Part shown: in pieces, positions 54,664 to 64,000 of the stretch
How the letters are laid out: each line of letters starts with the position of its first letter
How positions within the stretch are numbered: the first letter of the stretch is position 1
Origin: Cephalopachus bancanus
Taxonomy: Eukaryota > Chordata > Mammalia > Primates > Tarsiidae
Reading direction: 5' to 3'
DNA length: 64,000 nucleotides
NCBI GenBank assembly: GCA_027257055.1
Contig: JAPVLO010000383.1
Coordinates: forward strand, 62,001 to 126,000
Notes under the pieces: model-generated
What the model saw: the letters and a program-made list of their open reading frames with translations, nothing else
Told to the model about the DNA's origin: nothing
Databases searched by the model: none
Translations under genes and position numbers: made by a program

Positions 54664-55119
54664 CATATTTTTTAATGTGTGGTAACGTGAAAGTCACCAA
54701 CGTGTATTGCAGGTTCATTGACACATATTATGCAATAATAACTTGTTGGACGTCTTCTACCTGGTGTTTTCTATTCGAGCAGACAATGTGGTCTCGTTTT
54801 CTTTCTCCCACATTAATATGTAATTTATTGTCCAGTTTGTTCTTCGAAGATGTGGAAGGATGCACTCGTGATTTCTGAAAATCGCTTCTCAACTGATCGA
54901 TTATATCTCACTACACATTCCATCTCTCTATTTGCTTTTTTGTGCAATTTGAATGGAAAACTTTAGGGAAACACACGTTTTTGAAAAATCTGCACTGGCA
55001 TAAATGTGTTCTGTATAATCACCAAGACGAATTTATGTCTCCTCTCAGGGGACATCTGAGTACAAAGGGTTAAAATATGGCTTGAGTCTCCTATTTCAAA
55101 AATGTAAAGTAATGTAAAT

Positions 55120-55245
55120 TTGCTACTCCAGAGGGCTGAGAGGAAGATCACTTAAGTTCCAGGTCACAGTGAGCTACGATCACACCACTGCACTCCAGAC
55201 TGGAGAACAGAGCGAGACACTGTCTCTTTAAAAAAAAAAAAAAAG
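55120..55245 (+). mobile_element. Alu right-arm fragment (FRAM-like) with TSD
   Basis: 'tgctactccagagggctgag' to 'gagacactgtctctttaaaa'. Flanked by 'gtaaatttgc' / 'gtaaatttgc'. Confidence 0.88.
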
Positions 55246-56904
55246 GTAAATTTGCCATTTAAAATAGAAAGCACCTACTACTTTTGCTACCTTTATTGAA
55301 AGAACGGAGTATGAATCATAAATAAGCTAATATTCTATGTTCAGTAATTTATGGCAACAACTGATAATTGGAAAGAAAAAGACCAGGCTCCTTTGTGTGT
55401 TAACATTAGACAGTCTCTAATTATGCATTTGAGAAAGTCAAAACTAAAAATTTAGGAAACTATTTATGCATTCCTCTAACACCTTCACTCTTAATCTCTC
55501 AGAACAACTCAAGATGACTTCTAAAACAAGAACAAGGAGAGATTTACCTACCGTTGATGCCAACCGTGGTTTCAGGCCTAAGAATGAAAAGACTGTGTTG
55601 CTTTCCTTTGATTCAAAAAAACTGTCATAATCCTAGAAGAAAAAAAAAAGGAGAAAATAAAAGCAATAACAAAAGCAAACAACTATATCTAGAGCTTTCA
55701 ACAAATTTGTTATGGAAGTAAAAAATGTACCACTGCTCTACACCAGGCAGTTTTCTACATAAATCTACTGGATTTAATCTGCTTGAGTCTAAAAATGTCT
55801 TTGAGTATGACGATGAATGTAATGAGTTTTTCATCCAAAATCCATAACAAGATTAGAATGTAAAACATTTGACAATAGAAATGAAATAGGAACATACGCC
55901 TTTTCTCTCATATGACAACAAACCACTGATCAGTGTGGGATCTCTCCAACCTAAGACTTTACCCTAGGTCTTCAACACAGAAGGCTGTCTCCCAATTTTA
56001 CTCTTGATGTTTGGTTATTCAGGGCTTAAAAAAAATAGCTGGGTAAACAGAAAATTGTAAAGGTCTCATGTGTCAGTGTAAGCTCTTCTATTCTCTCTGG
56101 ACGTCTTCCACATTCTTAAGACTACGTCTTTGGAGAGAATAAAAAGATCAAATAAAAACTCAAGAAAACTATATTCTCTATAACATTTATCTTTGCCTCA
56201 GACACAGAATCATTCTTCTCTTCCTACTGACGCAAGCAGGCATCAAGAAATTCTGGTCAATCCCATCAACTGCTTCCTTTCAAAAGTTTGCCTATATCAA
56301 TCATACTATAGTTTCTAAGTTGAGATAAAGCAATCTTAAAATTTGGTAATTCGATAATGTTATCCGAAGGATACATATTGGAAGCAAATGATGATCAGAG
56401 TCATTTGAGGCATTTGCTTCCTGCTGGTGCCTTGCAAACATCATGTCATTTAATCTACACCCCAGCCTGCCAGACTGGAAATTGTCTCTGAGCAAAGCAA
56501 TATATTATACAAACTTGACAGCTAATAACTGGAAGAGCTGATATCTGGGCTCATGTTTCACTGACCTTGAAATTCATACTTTTCTACTCTATCAAGCATC
56601 CTGCCCAGGAGAAAACCAGGTACGGGGCACCACGTGTACCAATGTCACTGAGCCCTAATGAGTCCACTGCCAAGCCAAGCCAAAGGCATCACTAGGACTT
56701 TAGAAACTTGTCTAGAAATCTAAATGAGTCAACAGCTTGTAGACATCTTCCTCTGACAAAGCACGGTTCATCTGTCAAGAATCTTTGAGTTATTCGTCCT
56801 GTGTACAGATCCTCTTGTCCAAAAGCTTTAGCAAGTGGAACCTCCTGGTTTTGAAGGCAGCTTATTTTCATGTATGGCCAGGACCGCTTCTCTGTCATTG
56901 ACGG
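55246..56904. other. Unique, repeat-poor sequence around the candidate exon
   Basis: Apart from the candidate exon, open minus frames at 56301-56495 and 56692-56898 show no recognised domain or clear splice sites. Confidence 0.4.
55552..55632 (-). CDS. Possible internal coding exon (unidentified gene)
   Basis: On the minus strand a long pyrimidine tract ('cctttttttttt', 'cttctag') precedes 27 open codons. The peptide starts 'DYDSFFESKESN' and ends 'FLGLKPRLAST', then comes a donor 'gtaggt' (81-bp exon) or, 4 bases on, 'tag' with 'gtaaat' (85-bp exon). The acidic and serine-rich start and the absence of any repeat in the flanks look coding. I do not recognise the protein. Used with the 85-bp form, the phase would join the short frame of the candidate terminal exon at 49.07 kb. 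Inference only; RNA or cross-species alignment would decide. Confidence 0.45.
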
Positions 56905-57600
56905 TCAGCTCTAGAGAGAGGCCTTCCTTGACTGGGCCAAGACAGAAGGACCCAGCTGTAAAGACAGGCTCAGCAAGGTCCTCCCTGAAAAATGGAATTG
57001 AAGCTGATGTCTGAAGGACAAGCAGAGCTGGCCAAAGGAAGAGATGGGTGGGAGGCATTTAGGACAGCGAGCAGCAGTGGTTAGGGCGACCCTGGCAGGG
57101 ATCAGCATATGCTGGGCTTTGGAAACCAAGAAAAGGATCCTGAATTTTGCTTTTGATGCCAAAGGAAATCACATAAAGGTTTTGAGAGCAAGGGCGCAAA
57201 TGATCTCCTTTCCTTTAAGAAAATACCTAGAAAACTATGGAGAGACAGGCTCAGAGGGACCAGCAGGAAGGAGAGCAAAGGACCTTGGCTGCCATGGTAA
57301 GAGACGGTGACACCTAACCCTTAACCGTACCCCACAAAATTATAATTAAAAATATTGATTAAAAAATTGAAAAAATTGAAAAAAAAAAGAGACGGTAGCA
57401 GCCGGGACCAGAGCGATGACAATGGGGACAGAGCAAGGCAGACAGGCCGGAGGAAGGTCTGGAGGAAGAACTGATCCTATGTGTGGGGTGATGAGGAAGA
57501 AATAAGAATCAAAGTGGTTCTGAGCCTTCTGGCTTGATGGAAGAGATGAGAGAAAAGAGACAGGAGGGGAAGGTTGGAGTCGCGTTTCGGCAGATTAAGT
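56905..57600 (+). mobile_element. Possible ancient interspersed repeat
   Basis: Phrases such as 'gagaggccttccttgactgg', 'ggaattgaagctgatgtctg', 'tgctgggctttggaaaccaa', 'gaggaagaaataagaatcaa' and 'aagtttgagaaatg' follow an old mammalian repeat I cannot name. It is interrupted by the small L1 tail at 57309-57386. Confidence 0.4.
57309..57386 (+). mobile_element. Very short L1 tail with perfect TSD
   Basis: Only 'gacacctaacccttaaccgt' and 'accccacaaaattataatta' plus an A-rich tail. Flanked by 'aagagacggt' at 57299-57308 and 57387-57396. Confidence 0.92.
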
Positions 57601-58321
57601 TTGAGAAATGGTGTGAGGCATCTGAGCAAAGGTATCAACGGGCCAGCGGGCGGTTCCTAATGTCTCTAGGTCGTACAGATCTCGAGGATTTCATCTTAAA
57701 ATGTATACATTTTTATAAAACAAAATAGGATCCTAAGTACGTCGCAAGCAGCATCAGTCAAGGTTTGATGTAGAATACAGGCAAAAAAATCTCATGAACC
57801 AAAAAACTGTTACATTCCTTGTAACAAAGCTTCAAAGAGTTGGATGACAATTCTCTCATCTGGGTTCAACAATTAATCCTGTCAAAAACATACTTTCTCT
57901 ACTTGACAATGTGTTGCTTATACCAAATGTGGCAAGAGAAAGAAGAGAGTGGAATTTCAGATAGATGTGTTCCATCTTCTTAGCTGTTCACTGTGTGAAA
58001 ATCAGGGTACTTGCTCCTCTCTGCATTCTGCCTCTACACAGTCTAAATTCTTTCCCTGGGAATCTCATTCACACAGCCAGGCACTAATGAAATTCACACC
58101 TCTAGCCCTGACCTCTCCTCCAAGCTCTGGTTCCACACAAGCAACTAACTGTTCATAGACTCTTACACATAACAGGTCTAAACCACAATTCATGACTTTC
58201 CTCCCTACAAGGTAGACCTCTCAGAAAATGGTACCACACTTAATGGGTACCACAAGTCAGAAACCATGGCATCACAGGACCGCTTTCTTCCCTCAACCAC
58301 TACTACTTTATCAGTCTCTTA
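57600..58321. other. Unique sequence, no feature seen
   Basis: No gene or repeat recognised. Confidence 0.4.
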
Positions 58322-58343
58322 AGCCTCTCCATTTTTCTTTTTT

Positions 58344-58953
58344 AAAATTTTTATTATAAAGATGTGGGGTACATTTCAGGGTTAGGTATACAAACATTGA
58401 TATGCAGATGCCCTTGTTGATGAGGGGTGTCCCTCCCTCCCCTGGCAGTTTCCCTCAGCTCCCCCCCCCCACTGCTGACAGTTTCCCACTACTGCCAATC
58501 ACTTTCTTATAGCATTATAATTGTTCAAGGTCAGTTTATGAGTGAGAACATATGGAACTCTGTTCTTTGTTTCTGTGACAAATCACTGAGTATGATCGAC
58601 ACCAAATCCATCCAAGTTGCTGCAAAATTCATATACTTGTCCTTCTTTATGGCTGCATAATATTCCATTGTGTATATGTACCACTTTTTTTTTTTAATGC
58701 CGTCCAGTTTCTTTAAAAAGTGGGCAAAAGACATGAAGAGACACTTCTCAGAAGAAGATATACGGGCAGCCAACAGACACATGAAAAAGTGCTCAGTCTC
58801 ACTCACCATCAGAGAAATGCAAATCAAAACCACACTGAGATACCACCTCACCCCAGTAAGAATGGCCATCGTTAATAAAACAACAACAGGTGCTAGCGAG
58901 AATGTGGAAAAAAAGGAACGCTTCTACACTGCTGGTGGGAATGCAGACTAGTA
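58344..58953 (-). mobile_element. L1 with 5' inversion (twin-primed), with TSD
   Basis: 58344-58700 is antisense L1 3' end ('aaagatgtggggtacatttc', two 3' UTR modules, 'taatattccattgtgtatat'). 58703-58953 is sense L1 from further 5' ('aaaagtgggcaaaagacatg', 'cagaagaagatatacgggca', 'gataccacctcaccccagta'). One long TSD, 'agcctctccatttttctt' plus Ts, flanks the whole (58322 and 58954), so both parts came in one event. Confidence 0.95.
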
Positions 58954-58975
58954 CAGCCTCTCCATTTTTCTTTTT

Positions 58976-59163
58976 TTTTTGAGTTGGAGTCTCATTCTGT
59001 CACCCAGACTGGAGTGCAGTGGCCGCTCCCGGCCACCACAGCCTCGACCTGCTGGGCTCCAGCGATCCTTCCGCCTCAGCCTTCCGAGTAGCCGGAATTA
59101 CAGGCATGTGCTACCACGCCTGGCTGATTTTTTTTTTTTGATTTATTGTAGAGATGAGGTCTA
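58976..59163 (-). mobile_element. Alu, antisense, 5'-truncated
   Basis: T-run, 'gagttggagtctcattctgt', through the linker 'gatttattgtagagatgagg' and then stops at 'tctacactgttctcc'. Most of the left arm is missing. Confidence 0.9.
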
Positions 59164-59302
59164 CACTGTTCTCCATTGCCGTAATCCAAGCTTGACTTCT
59201 GCGACAACACCCCAAGGGTTTAACCTCATCTAATCTTGCCCATTTCCGTCCAATCATTCTCTCAAGTGAGGACAGACTGATCTTTTAAAAATGCAAGTTT
59301 AG

Positions 59303-59596
59303 GCTGGGCTTGGTGGCTCAGCCTGTAATCTCAGCACTTCGGGAGGCCAAGGTAAGTGATTGCCTGAGTCTACGGGTTCGAGACCAGCCTGGACAACTTG
59401 GTGAGACCTCATCTCTACAATAAGTCAAAAAATTAGCCAGGCATGGTGGCGCATGCCTGTAGTTCTAGCTACATGGAAGGCTGAGATGGAAGGATTGCCT
59501 GAGCCCAGCAGGTCAAGATTGCAGTGGCCGTGAGCAGTGTGTCACTGCACTCTAGCCTGGGCAACAGAGTGAGACTCCAACTCAAAAAAAAAAAAG
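59303..59596 (+). mobile_element. Alu, full-length
   Basis: 'ggctgggcttggtggctcag' to 'gactccaactcaaaaaaaaa'. Approximate TSD 'gcaagttt' / 'gcaatttt'. Confidence 0.92.
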
Positions 59597-59659
59597 CAAT
59601 TTTGACCCTATCGCCCTTCCAAGTGATAAATGTAAAACTTGGTAACTTTAAAAGCAGAA

Positions 59660-59957
59660 TGACAGCCGGGCTCGGTGGCTCAGCCTGTAATCCCGTGCCT
59701 TGGGAGGCTGAGGTGAGTGGACTGCCTGAGCCCGCGGGTTCAAGACCTACCTGGGCAACTTGGTGAGACCTCATCTCTACAATAAATCAAAAAAAATTAG
59801 CCACGAGTGGTGGCGCGCGCCTGTAATTCCAGCTACTTGGAAGGCTGAGGCGGAAAGGTCGCTGGAGCCCAGTGGGCCGAGGTTGTGGTGGCCGGAGCGG
59901 CCACTGTACTCCCGTCTGGGCGACAGAGTGAGACTCCAACTCAAAAACAAAAAAAAG
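59660..59957 (+). mobile_element. Alu with TSD
   Basis: 'agccgggctcggtggctcag', 'taatcccgtgccttgggag', 'gtggccggagcggccactgt'. Flanked by 'aaaagcagaatgac' on both sides. Confidence 0.94.
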
Positions 59958-62904
59958 CAGAATGACTTTTAGAATGACTTCTAAAGGTTATTTTCTTTAA
60001 ATCAATGTTAAACTAGTACTTGACACACGCCTGGTTACCAATAATTTATGACATATGGATAATGAACTGTGTTTGTTAATTAACGATTGACATGCCAAGC
60101 TTTAGGTAATATCATGCTAGTAATATAATTTGAGTAAATCCTATTTCTATTTCATTATTTATTTGTTTCAAGGAATTGTATGAAAAAATGTATTCTGGCA
60201 TTCAAAAGCTTTTGAGTGGCCTGATGGACGCTAATGTTTAAGAAATGAACTATTTTCTTTGTCATATTTAGGCAAAAGTAGGTATAGCAGAGATAATAAG
60301 TTAAACTGTTTGATGTGAAATAGTTTAAGATTAATAATATATTATAATATTCAAAGTTTAAAAATCACTTCCTATAAGCTCTTATGGTTATATGCAATCT
60401 CTGATAACAGGAAAAGTTCTTCCTTATCAAATTTGCTTCACCTGTCAGGCTTCTGTAATTTTTAAAATATATCAGGGCTCCTTTGTAGTCAAAGGCTAAG
60501 ACCATTGTATTTTAAAAACTCACATAAGGTTTCTAAATAGGCTTGCTGAATTCCTTCTAGTCAAAGGTGTTCTCCCTAAGGTGTTGTAAATACATGTCTG
60601 CAGATTGCACATGTCAGGACAATCAACCTTCTGTGACTTTAGAATATAATGATATTTACTTTGCAGAAGAATATAAACACGTGAATCACAGTCAAGGCAA
60701 AATTGCCAGGTTTCAGAAGCTGGTACATTTGATTGCACTTAAGACAAAGAACAAAAAATCCACTTTGCTTCTAATGCCAGTTGCTAACAAAAAGCAACAT
60801 TTCTGCCCTGTGTAGGTAAAAGCATAACTGAGCATTCTTACCCACAAAGGCGATGTTTATCTAAATGCTGTAATTTTAAGAAGAATGAAACAAGCTAAAC
60901 AGCTGTTTAAAAAAGCAAGTGTCTCATCACCTATGCTTCTGTTTGCATCCAAGTGAAAACCAACGTCAGCGACATCTGTAAGCTTGGGATAAAATCTACA
61001 ACAGTGGTCTCATGACCACTGTTCACTGTTCTGAAAGCTTACTTAAGGACGTTATTTGCACACTCCAATTAGACTAGCAGGGACTTAGCAAGCATGTGAG
61101 ACCAACGCCTTCAAGACCTTTACCCTTTCAGTGTTCCCAAAGAGATCAGGAAGGAAAGACCACATCAGCCACACTGAAAAGTCCTATGCCTCCCATCGCT
61201 AAGTCCCTAAATCAATGACAATTAAGTGACAGGCCCGTGTAATTTCCCCACGCCAAGGACATAAGCGAACAGGAGGCTGCAGGAACAAAAACAACACATG
61301 ATCAACAAGGAAATGGTGGCAGCAGTCAGTTCTAAGTGAGCCAAAGCAAATGAGGTTTACCCACAAGAAGAGCCGTTTTTAAAAAGCAGATTTTTTTTTA
61401 ACACTCTGTGAGCTGTTGCTGCTGCAGCTTAAAACGGGCAGAGGAATTCTGAAATTTTCTTTCAAGCCTGAGCAAAATGTCTTGATTTCGGGAATAAGAA
61501 CTGTTAAGGCTGTATTCTATTTTATGAAATCACGATGTAGGAAAAAAAGGCAGCTGACAGCTCTGATCCTGGCAGAAAGGGTCACGTGCAGTTATCCGAA
61601 ACAGCTTCATTCAGCAATTTTTACGCCAGATTCCAAAATACGAGTAAGCCTAGAGCTGAGAATCTTCAATTCCTAATTCACCTTTAATATTTCTGACCAG
61701 GTGTGCTCAAGACAGCAGGGCAAGCAAAGACATCTCCCGCCCCTCCTACCCAAGAGCCAGTTAGTTAAAATTGGAGGGGGGGGGAACATTTTTGTGTTAA
61801 AAACTAGGAAGGGGAACCAGCAATAAAAGGTTAAGAAATACCCAGAACATGTAAAGCAAATACAACCAGACGGATAAAGAAAACACAGCAGGGGAAACGA
61901 CAGCCCCAAACAACAGAACAGTCCTTCCCAAGAAACACCCCCCAGAAACTGCAAGACTGAGACAGTGAACGTGAGTATCATGCGGGCAGGCGATCAGATC
62001 ATCAAGAAGCACACGTGTCACAGCTGAGATGGTCAGTCCTTTCCCCTGTGTGACCAGACCTCCTCAGAAGGCTCTCAAAAGAATGGTGACAGCCTACCTG
62101 CTGGAAACTAAACTCCTGGTGAGGCGTCAGGGGTCTGAGAGAGGCCCATGGAGTCCATGGTCACCCTGGACCCCACACGAGACACGGAAAGGAAACATGG
62201 AAAGGAAGGTGGTCCTGGAAGGACACACGCCGACTTCCTCTGCTGCCTGAGCAAAGCCCCTTTCATCACTACCTGTGGGTTCCTGCCCACTTCTGTCCGG
62301 TCCCGGTCCCAGCCCCTTAACGGTCCCACCTGGCTCTGATGCAAAGAGAAACAGGCTATGCCAGTTCCAGGGAAGCCAAAACAGAAAGACAAAAACCAAC
62401 AACCAGCACTAGTGCCAGGAGAACACAGAGATTACCTATAGGACTTCAGAAGCATGAAAAAAAAACGCTCTCATGGCCTCAGAGAGACTAGCAAGGATGC
62501 TATCCACACGACAAGTGCAAGCCACTCTTCTTAAAGAAAACAACAAAAGAGCTCCTGGAAATGAAATCTGACAGCCCCCCAAAAAATGTAATGAAAGATT
62601 TAAAAACATTACAATAAAAAAAGTTTTTAAAAGAGAGATTAAAAAACAGAATAACATGGAACTAAAAACCAAGCTAGTGATGGAGAAGACAAAAGTTGAG
62701 AATGCCTCTCAAAATGTAGACTATTGAGCCCAAGAGATGAAAATTATTACACAAGTCAACCATGTGGATAGTTAGAAAATAAGAGTAAAACTTCGTCCAC
62801 AAACAAACAAACAAACAAAAAGCCTGCAGGCGAAAAGAAGAGACAATAAGGAAGTGAGGACCAAACCTCACCTTTTTCCTTATCCAAATTACTAACTAGG
62901 AAGC
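59958..62904. other. About 2.9 kb largely repeat-free sequence
   Basis: AT-rich, Alu-free. Frames at 60520-60815, 61416-61981 and 62029-62402 have no recognisable protein. 62405-62830 has an A-rich, 5'-L1-like flavour ('aaatgaaatctgacagcccc', 'aaaaacagaataacatggaa') that I cannot confirm. G10 run near 61776. Confidence 0.4.
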
Positions 62905-63516
62905 TTGGGGTGTCATCCCTCATCATGTCATGACTCATCAGACAGGGCTTTATTGTCCAACTACCCTATGTACTAAAAGTCTGTTTTCCAACCTGACTTT
63001 CTTTCCACATCACAAACAAAGACATCAAAGCACTGTGTGGCCCTGCAAAGCCATCTCTTGGAGTTTCCCAGACTCTAGGACCCTTGTAAGACTCTCATCT
63101 TCCTGTCTTTTCTGAAGTCTGCCACATACGGGATTTTAGGACTTTCTCTACATATCAACAGACTTGGAGTTTTCTACCCTCTTATCGCAACGAAACAGCT
63201 TCCAAAATTCCTTACATACAAACTACAAATTACCATCCCAGAAATCTTTGTATCTGCCTACGACTGGCCAATCCCTGCTTAGAAGTGTCCCTCCTTCCTG
63301 GGCCACAGCAAAGAAAATCTCACATGTAATGATTTATAGTTTTTTGTAACTTCTGCCTCTCTAAAATGTATATAACCAAGCCACCATTCAACCCCAGTGG
63401 GCACGTGTTCTCAAGACTTCCTGAGAATGGGTGTTCCCGTGCCTAGGTCCTCAAAGTTGACTCAGAATAAACCATCTTAAAATATTTTACAGAGTTTTGC
63501 TTTTTTTTTGTCAACA
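62905..63516 (+). mobile_element. ERV1-type solo LTR
   Basis: Gammaretrovirus-like LTR 3' half: TATA-like 'tatataa' at 63369-63375, 'gggcacgtgttctcaagact' and 'tcctgagaatgggtgttccc', polyadenylation signal AATAAA at 63466-63471, then 'tattttacagagttttgc' and a T-run to an end 'tcaaca'. This matches the R-U5 layout of MER4-like LTRs. The 5' boundary is approximate. No internal retroviral genes adjoin it, so it is a solo LTR. Confidence 0.72.
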
Positions 63517-63829
63517 GGAGAAAAGGCAAATAAATAACACAACTTGCTCCAAAGTGGAAAAGGGCATTCGTTTTCAGAATGAACAATAATAACAACTGCT
63601 GAGTAGAATGAATTTAAAAGGCATATACTGATAAAGTTCCAGAACCCTAAGAAAATCCTAAAGCCTTCCAGAGAGAGACGCAAAACAAACTGCTAGATAA
63701 GAAACTAATCTAGCAGACATGAAGGCTTCTAACACCGTTACAGAAAAAGGGGTAATGCTTTCTGGAGGGAATTTGATTTTAAATCTGTATTTTATATGAA
63801 ATGAAATTATACATGAAGAATTATAGCCA
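63517..63829. other. Unique sequence, no feature seen
   Basis: No gene or repeat recognised. Confidence 0.4.
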
Positions 63830-64000
63830 AGGCCAGGCGTGGTGGCTCACTCCTATAATCCCAGCACTTTGGGAGGCCAAGATGAGAGGACTGCCTGAGC
63901 CCACAGGTTCAAGACCAGTGTGAGCAACTTGGCAAGACCTCATCTCTACAGTAAGTCAAAAAAGAAGCCAGGTGTGGTGGCGCACGCCTGTAGTTCCAGC
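63830..64000 (+). mobile_element. Alu, cut by window end
   Basis: 'aggccaggcgtggtggctca' through the left arm and linker 'agtaagtcaaaaaagaagcc' to the start of the right arm at the window edge. Confidence 0.92.

Larger units (their letters stand above)
53855..55073. mobile_element. piggyBac-type transposon, non-autonomous
   Basis: Bounded by TTAA at 53855-53858 and 55070-55073, the obligatory piggyBac target duplication. Next to these, 'cactttgcactccgagacatc' on the left pairs with 'ccctttgtactcagatgtccc' (minus-strand reading of the right end), imperfect terminal inverted repeats. About 600 bp of the interval are two later Alus, leaving a core of roughly 620 bp with no readable transposase. 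Internally deleted MITE-like element. It may belong to a known primate family (MER75/MER85/Looper group), which I cannot settle here. Confidence 0.75.

Noticed and set aside
56692..56898. Minus-strand frame of 68 codons with protein-like composition
   Set aside because: No clear acceptor or donor and no recognised domain. Could be re-examined if the exon at 55.6 kb proves real.
61700..62900. Internal region of a retrovirus upstream of the LTR
   Set aside because: No gag, pol or env motif can be read next to the LTR, so it is treated as a solo LTR.

Overview
This window is mammalian nuclear DNA from a primate. It is packed with dimeric 7SL-derived Alu elements (about 45-50 copies or fragments), 5'-truncated L1 copies, MaLR and ERV1 LTRs, hAT, mariner, Tigger-like and piggyBac fossils, MIRs and simple repeats. 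Dimeric Alus are known only from primates. The young Alus here are not AluS/AluY: they carry 'ggctcagcctgt' instead of 'ggctcacgcctgt' in the A-box region, a linker ending 'acaataaatcaaaaaa', a right arm reading 'ggtggccgggagcg', and a 3' end 'actccaactcaaaa'. They also lack the usual lemur/galago right-arm sequence. I therefore infer a tarsier-like genome (moderate confidence), with older AluJ/FLAM/FRAM-type copies beneath the lineage-specific layer.

No complete protein-coding gene is visible. Nearly all long open frames are translations of antisense Alu, L1 tails or simple repeats. The best host-gene candidates are a possible 81-85 bp internal exon on the minus strand at 55552-55632, a possible minus-strand terminal exon at 48901-49067, and a CpG-island promoter at about 30.7-32.0 kb, split by an L1 insertion, with GC boxes, a near-consensus CTCF motif and good minus-strand splice donors. 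These could be the end of one minus-strand gene and the start of another, but that is inference.

Layout. 0-20 kb: Alus, L1 tails, two MLT1-type LTR segments, MIRs, mariner fossils at 8.7-9.4 and 19.0-19.5 kb, and a cluster of hAT and Tigger-like relics at 16.5-18.4 kb. 20-30 kb: a MaLR LTR split by an Alu, two adjacent L1 insertions each with its own target-site duplication (TSD), and three Alus stacked at one target at 29.1-30.1 kb. 30.3-32 kb: old LTR-like repeat and the CpG island. 32-46 kb: more Alus; at 41.5-43.2 kb an old L1 is invaded by a hAT transposon that is itself invaded by an Alu. 46-53 kb: Alu-poor, with unique sequence and L1 fragments. 53.86-55.07 kb: a piggyBac-type element with TTAA ends, filled by two Alus. 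55-64 kb: unique sequence, a twin-primed (5'-inverted) L1, paired Alus and an ERV1-type solo LTR near 63 kb.

I did not find a novel gene system. The most informative content is insertion history: nested and same-site insertions with readable TSDs, and lineage-specific Alu and L1 variants.
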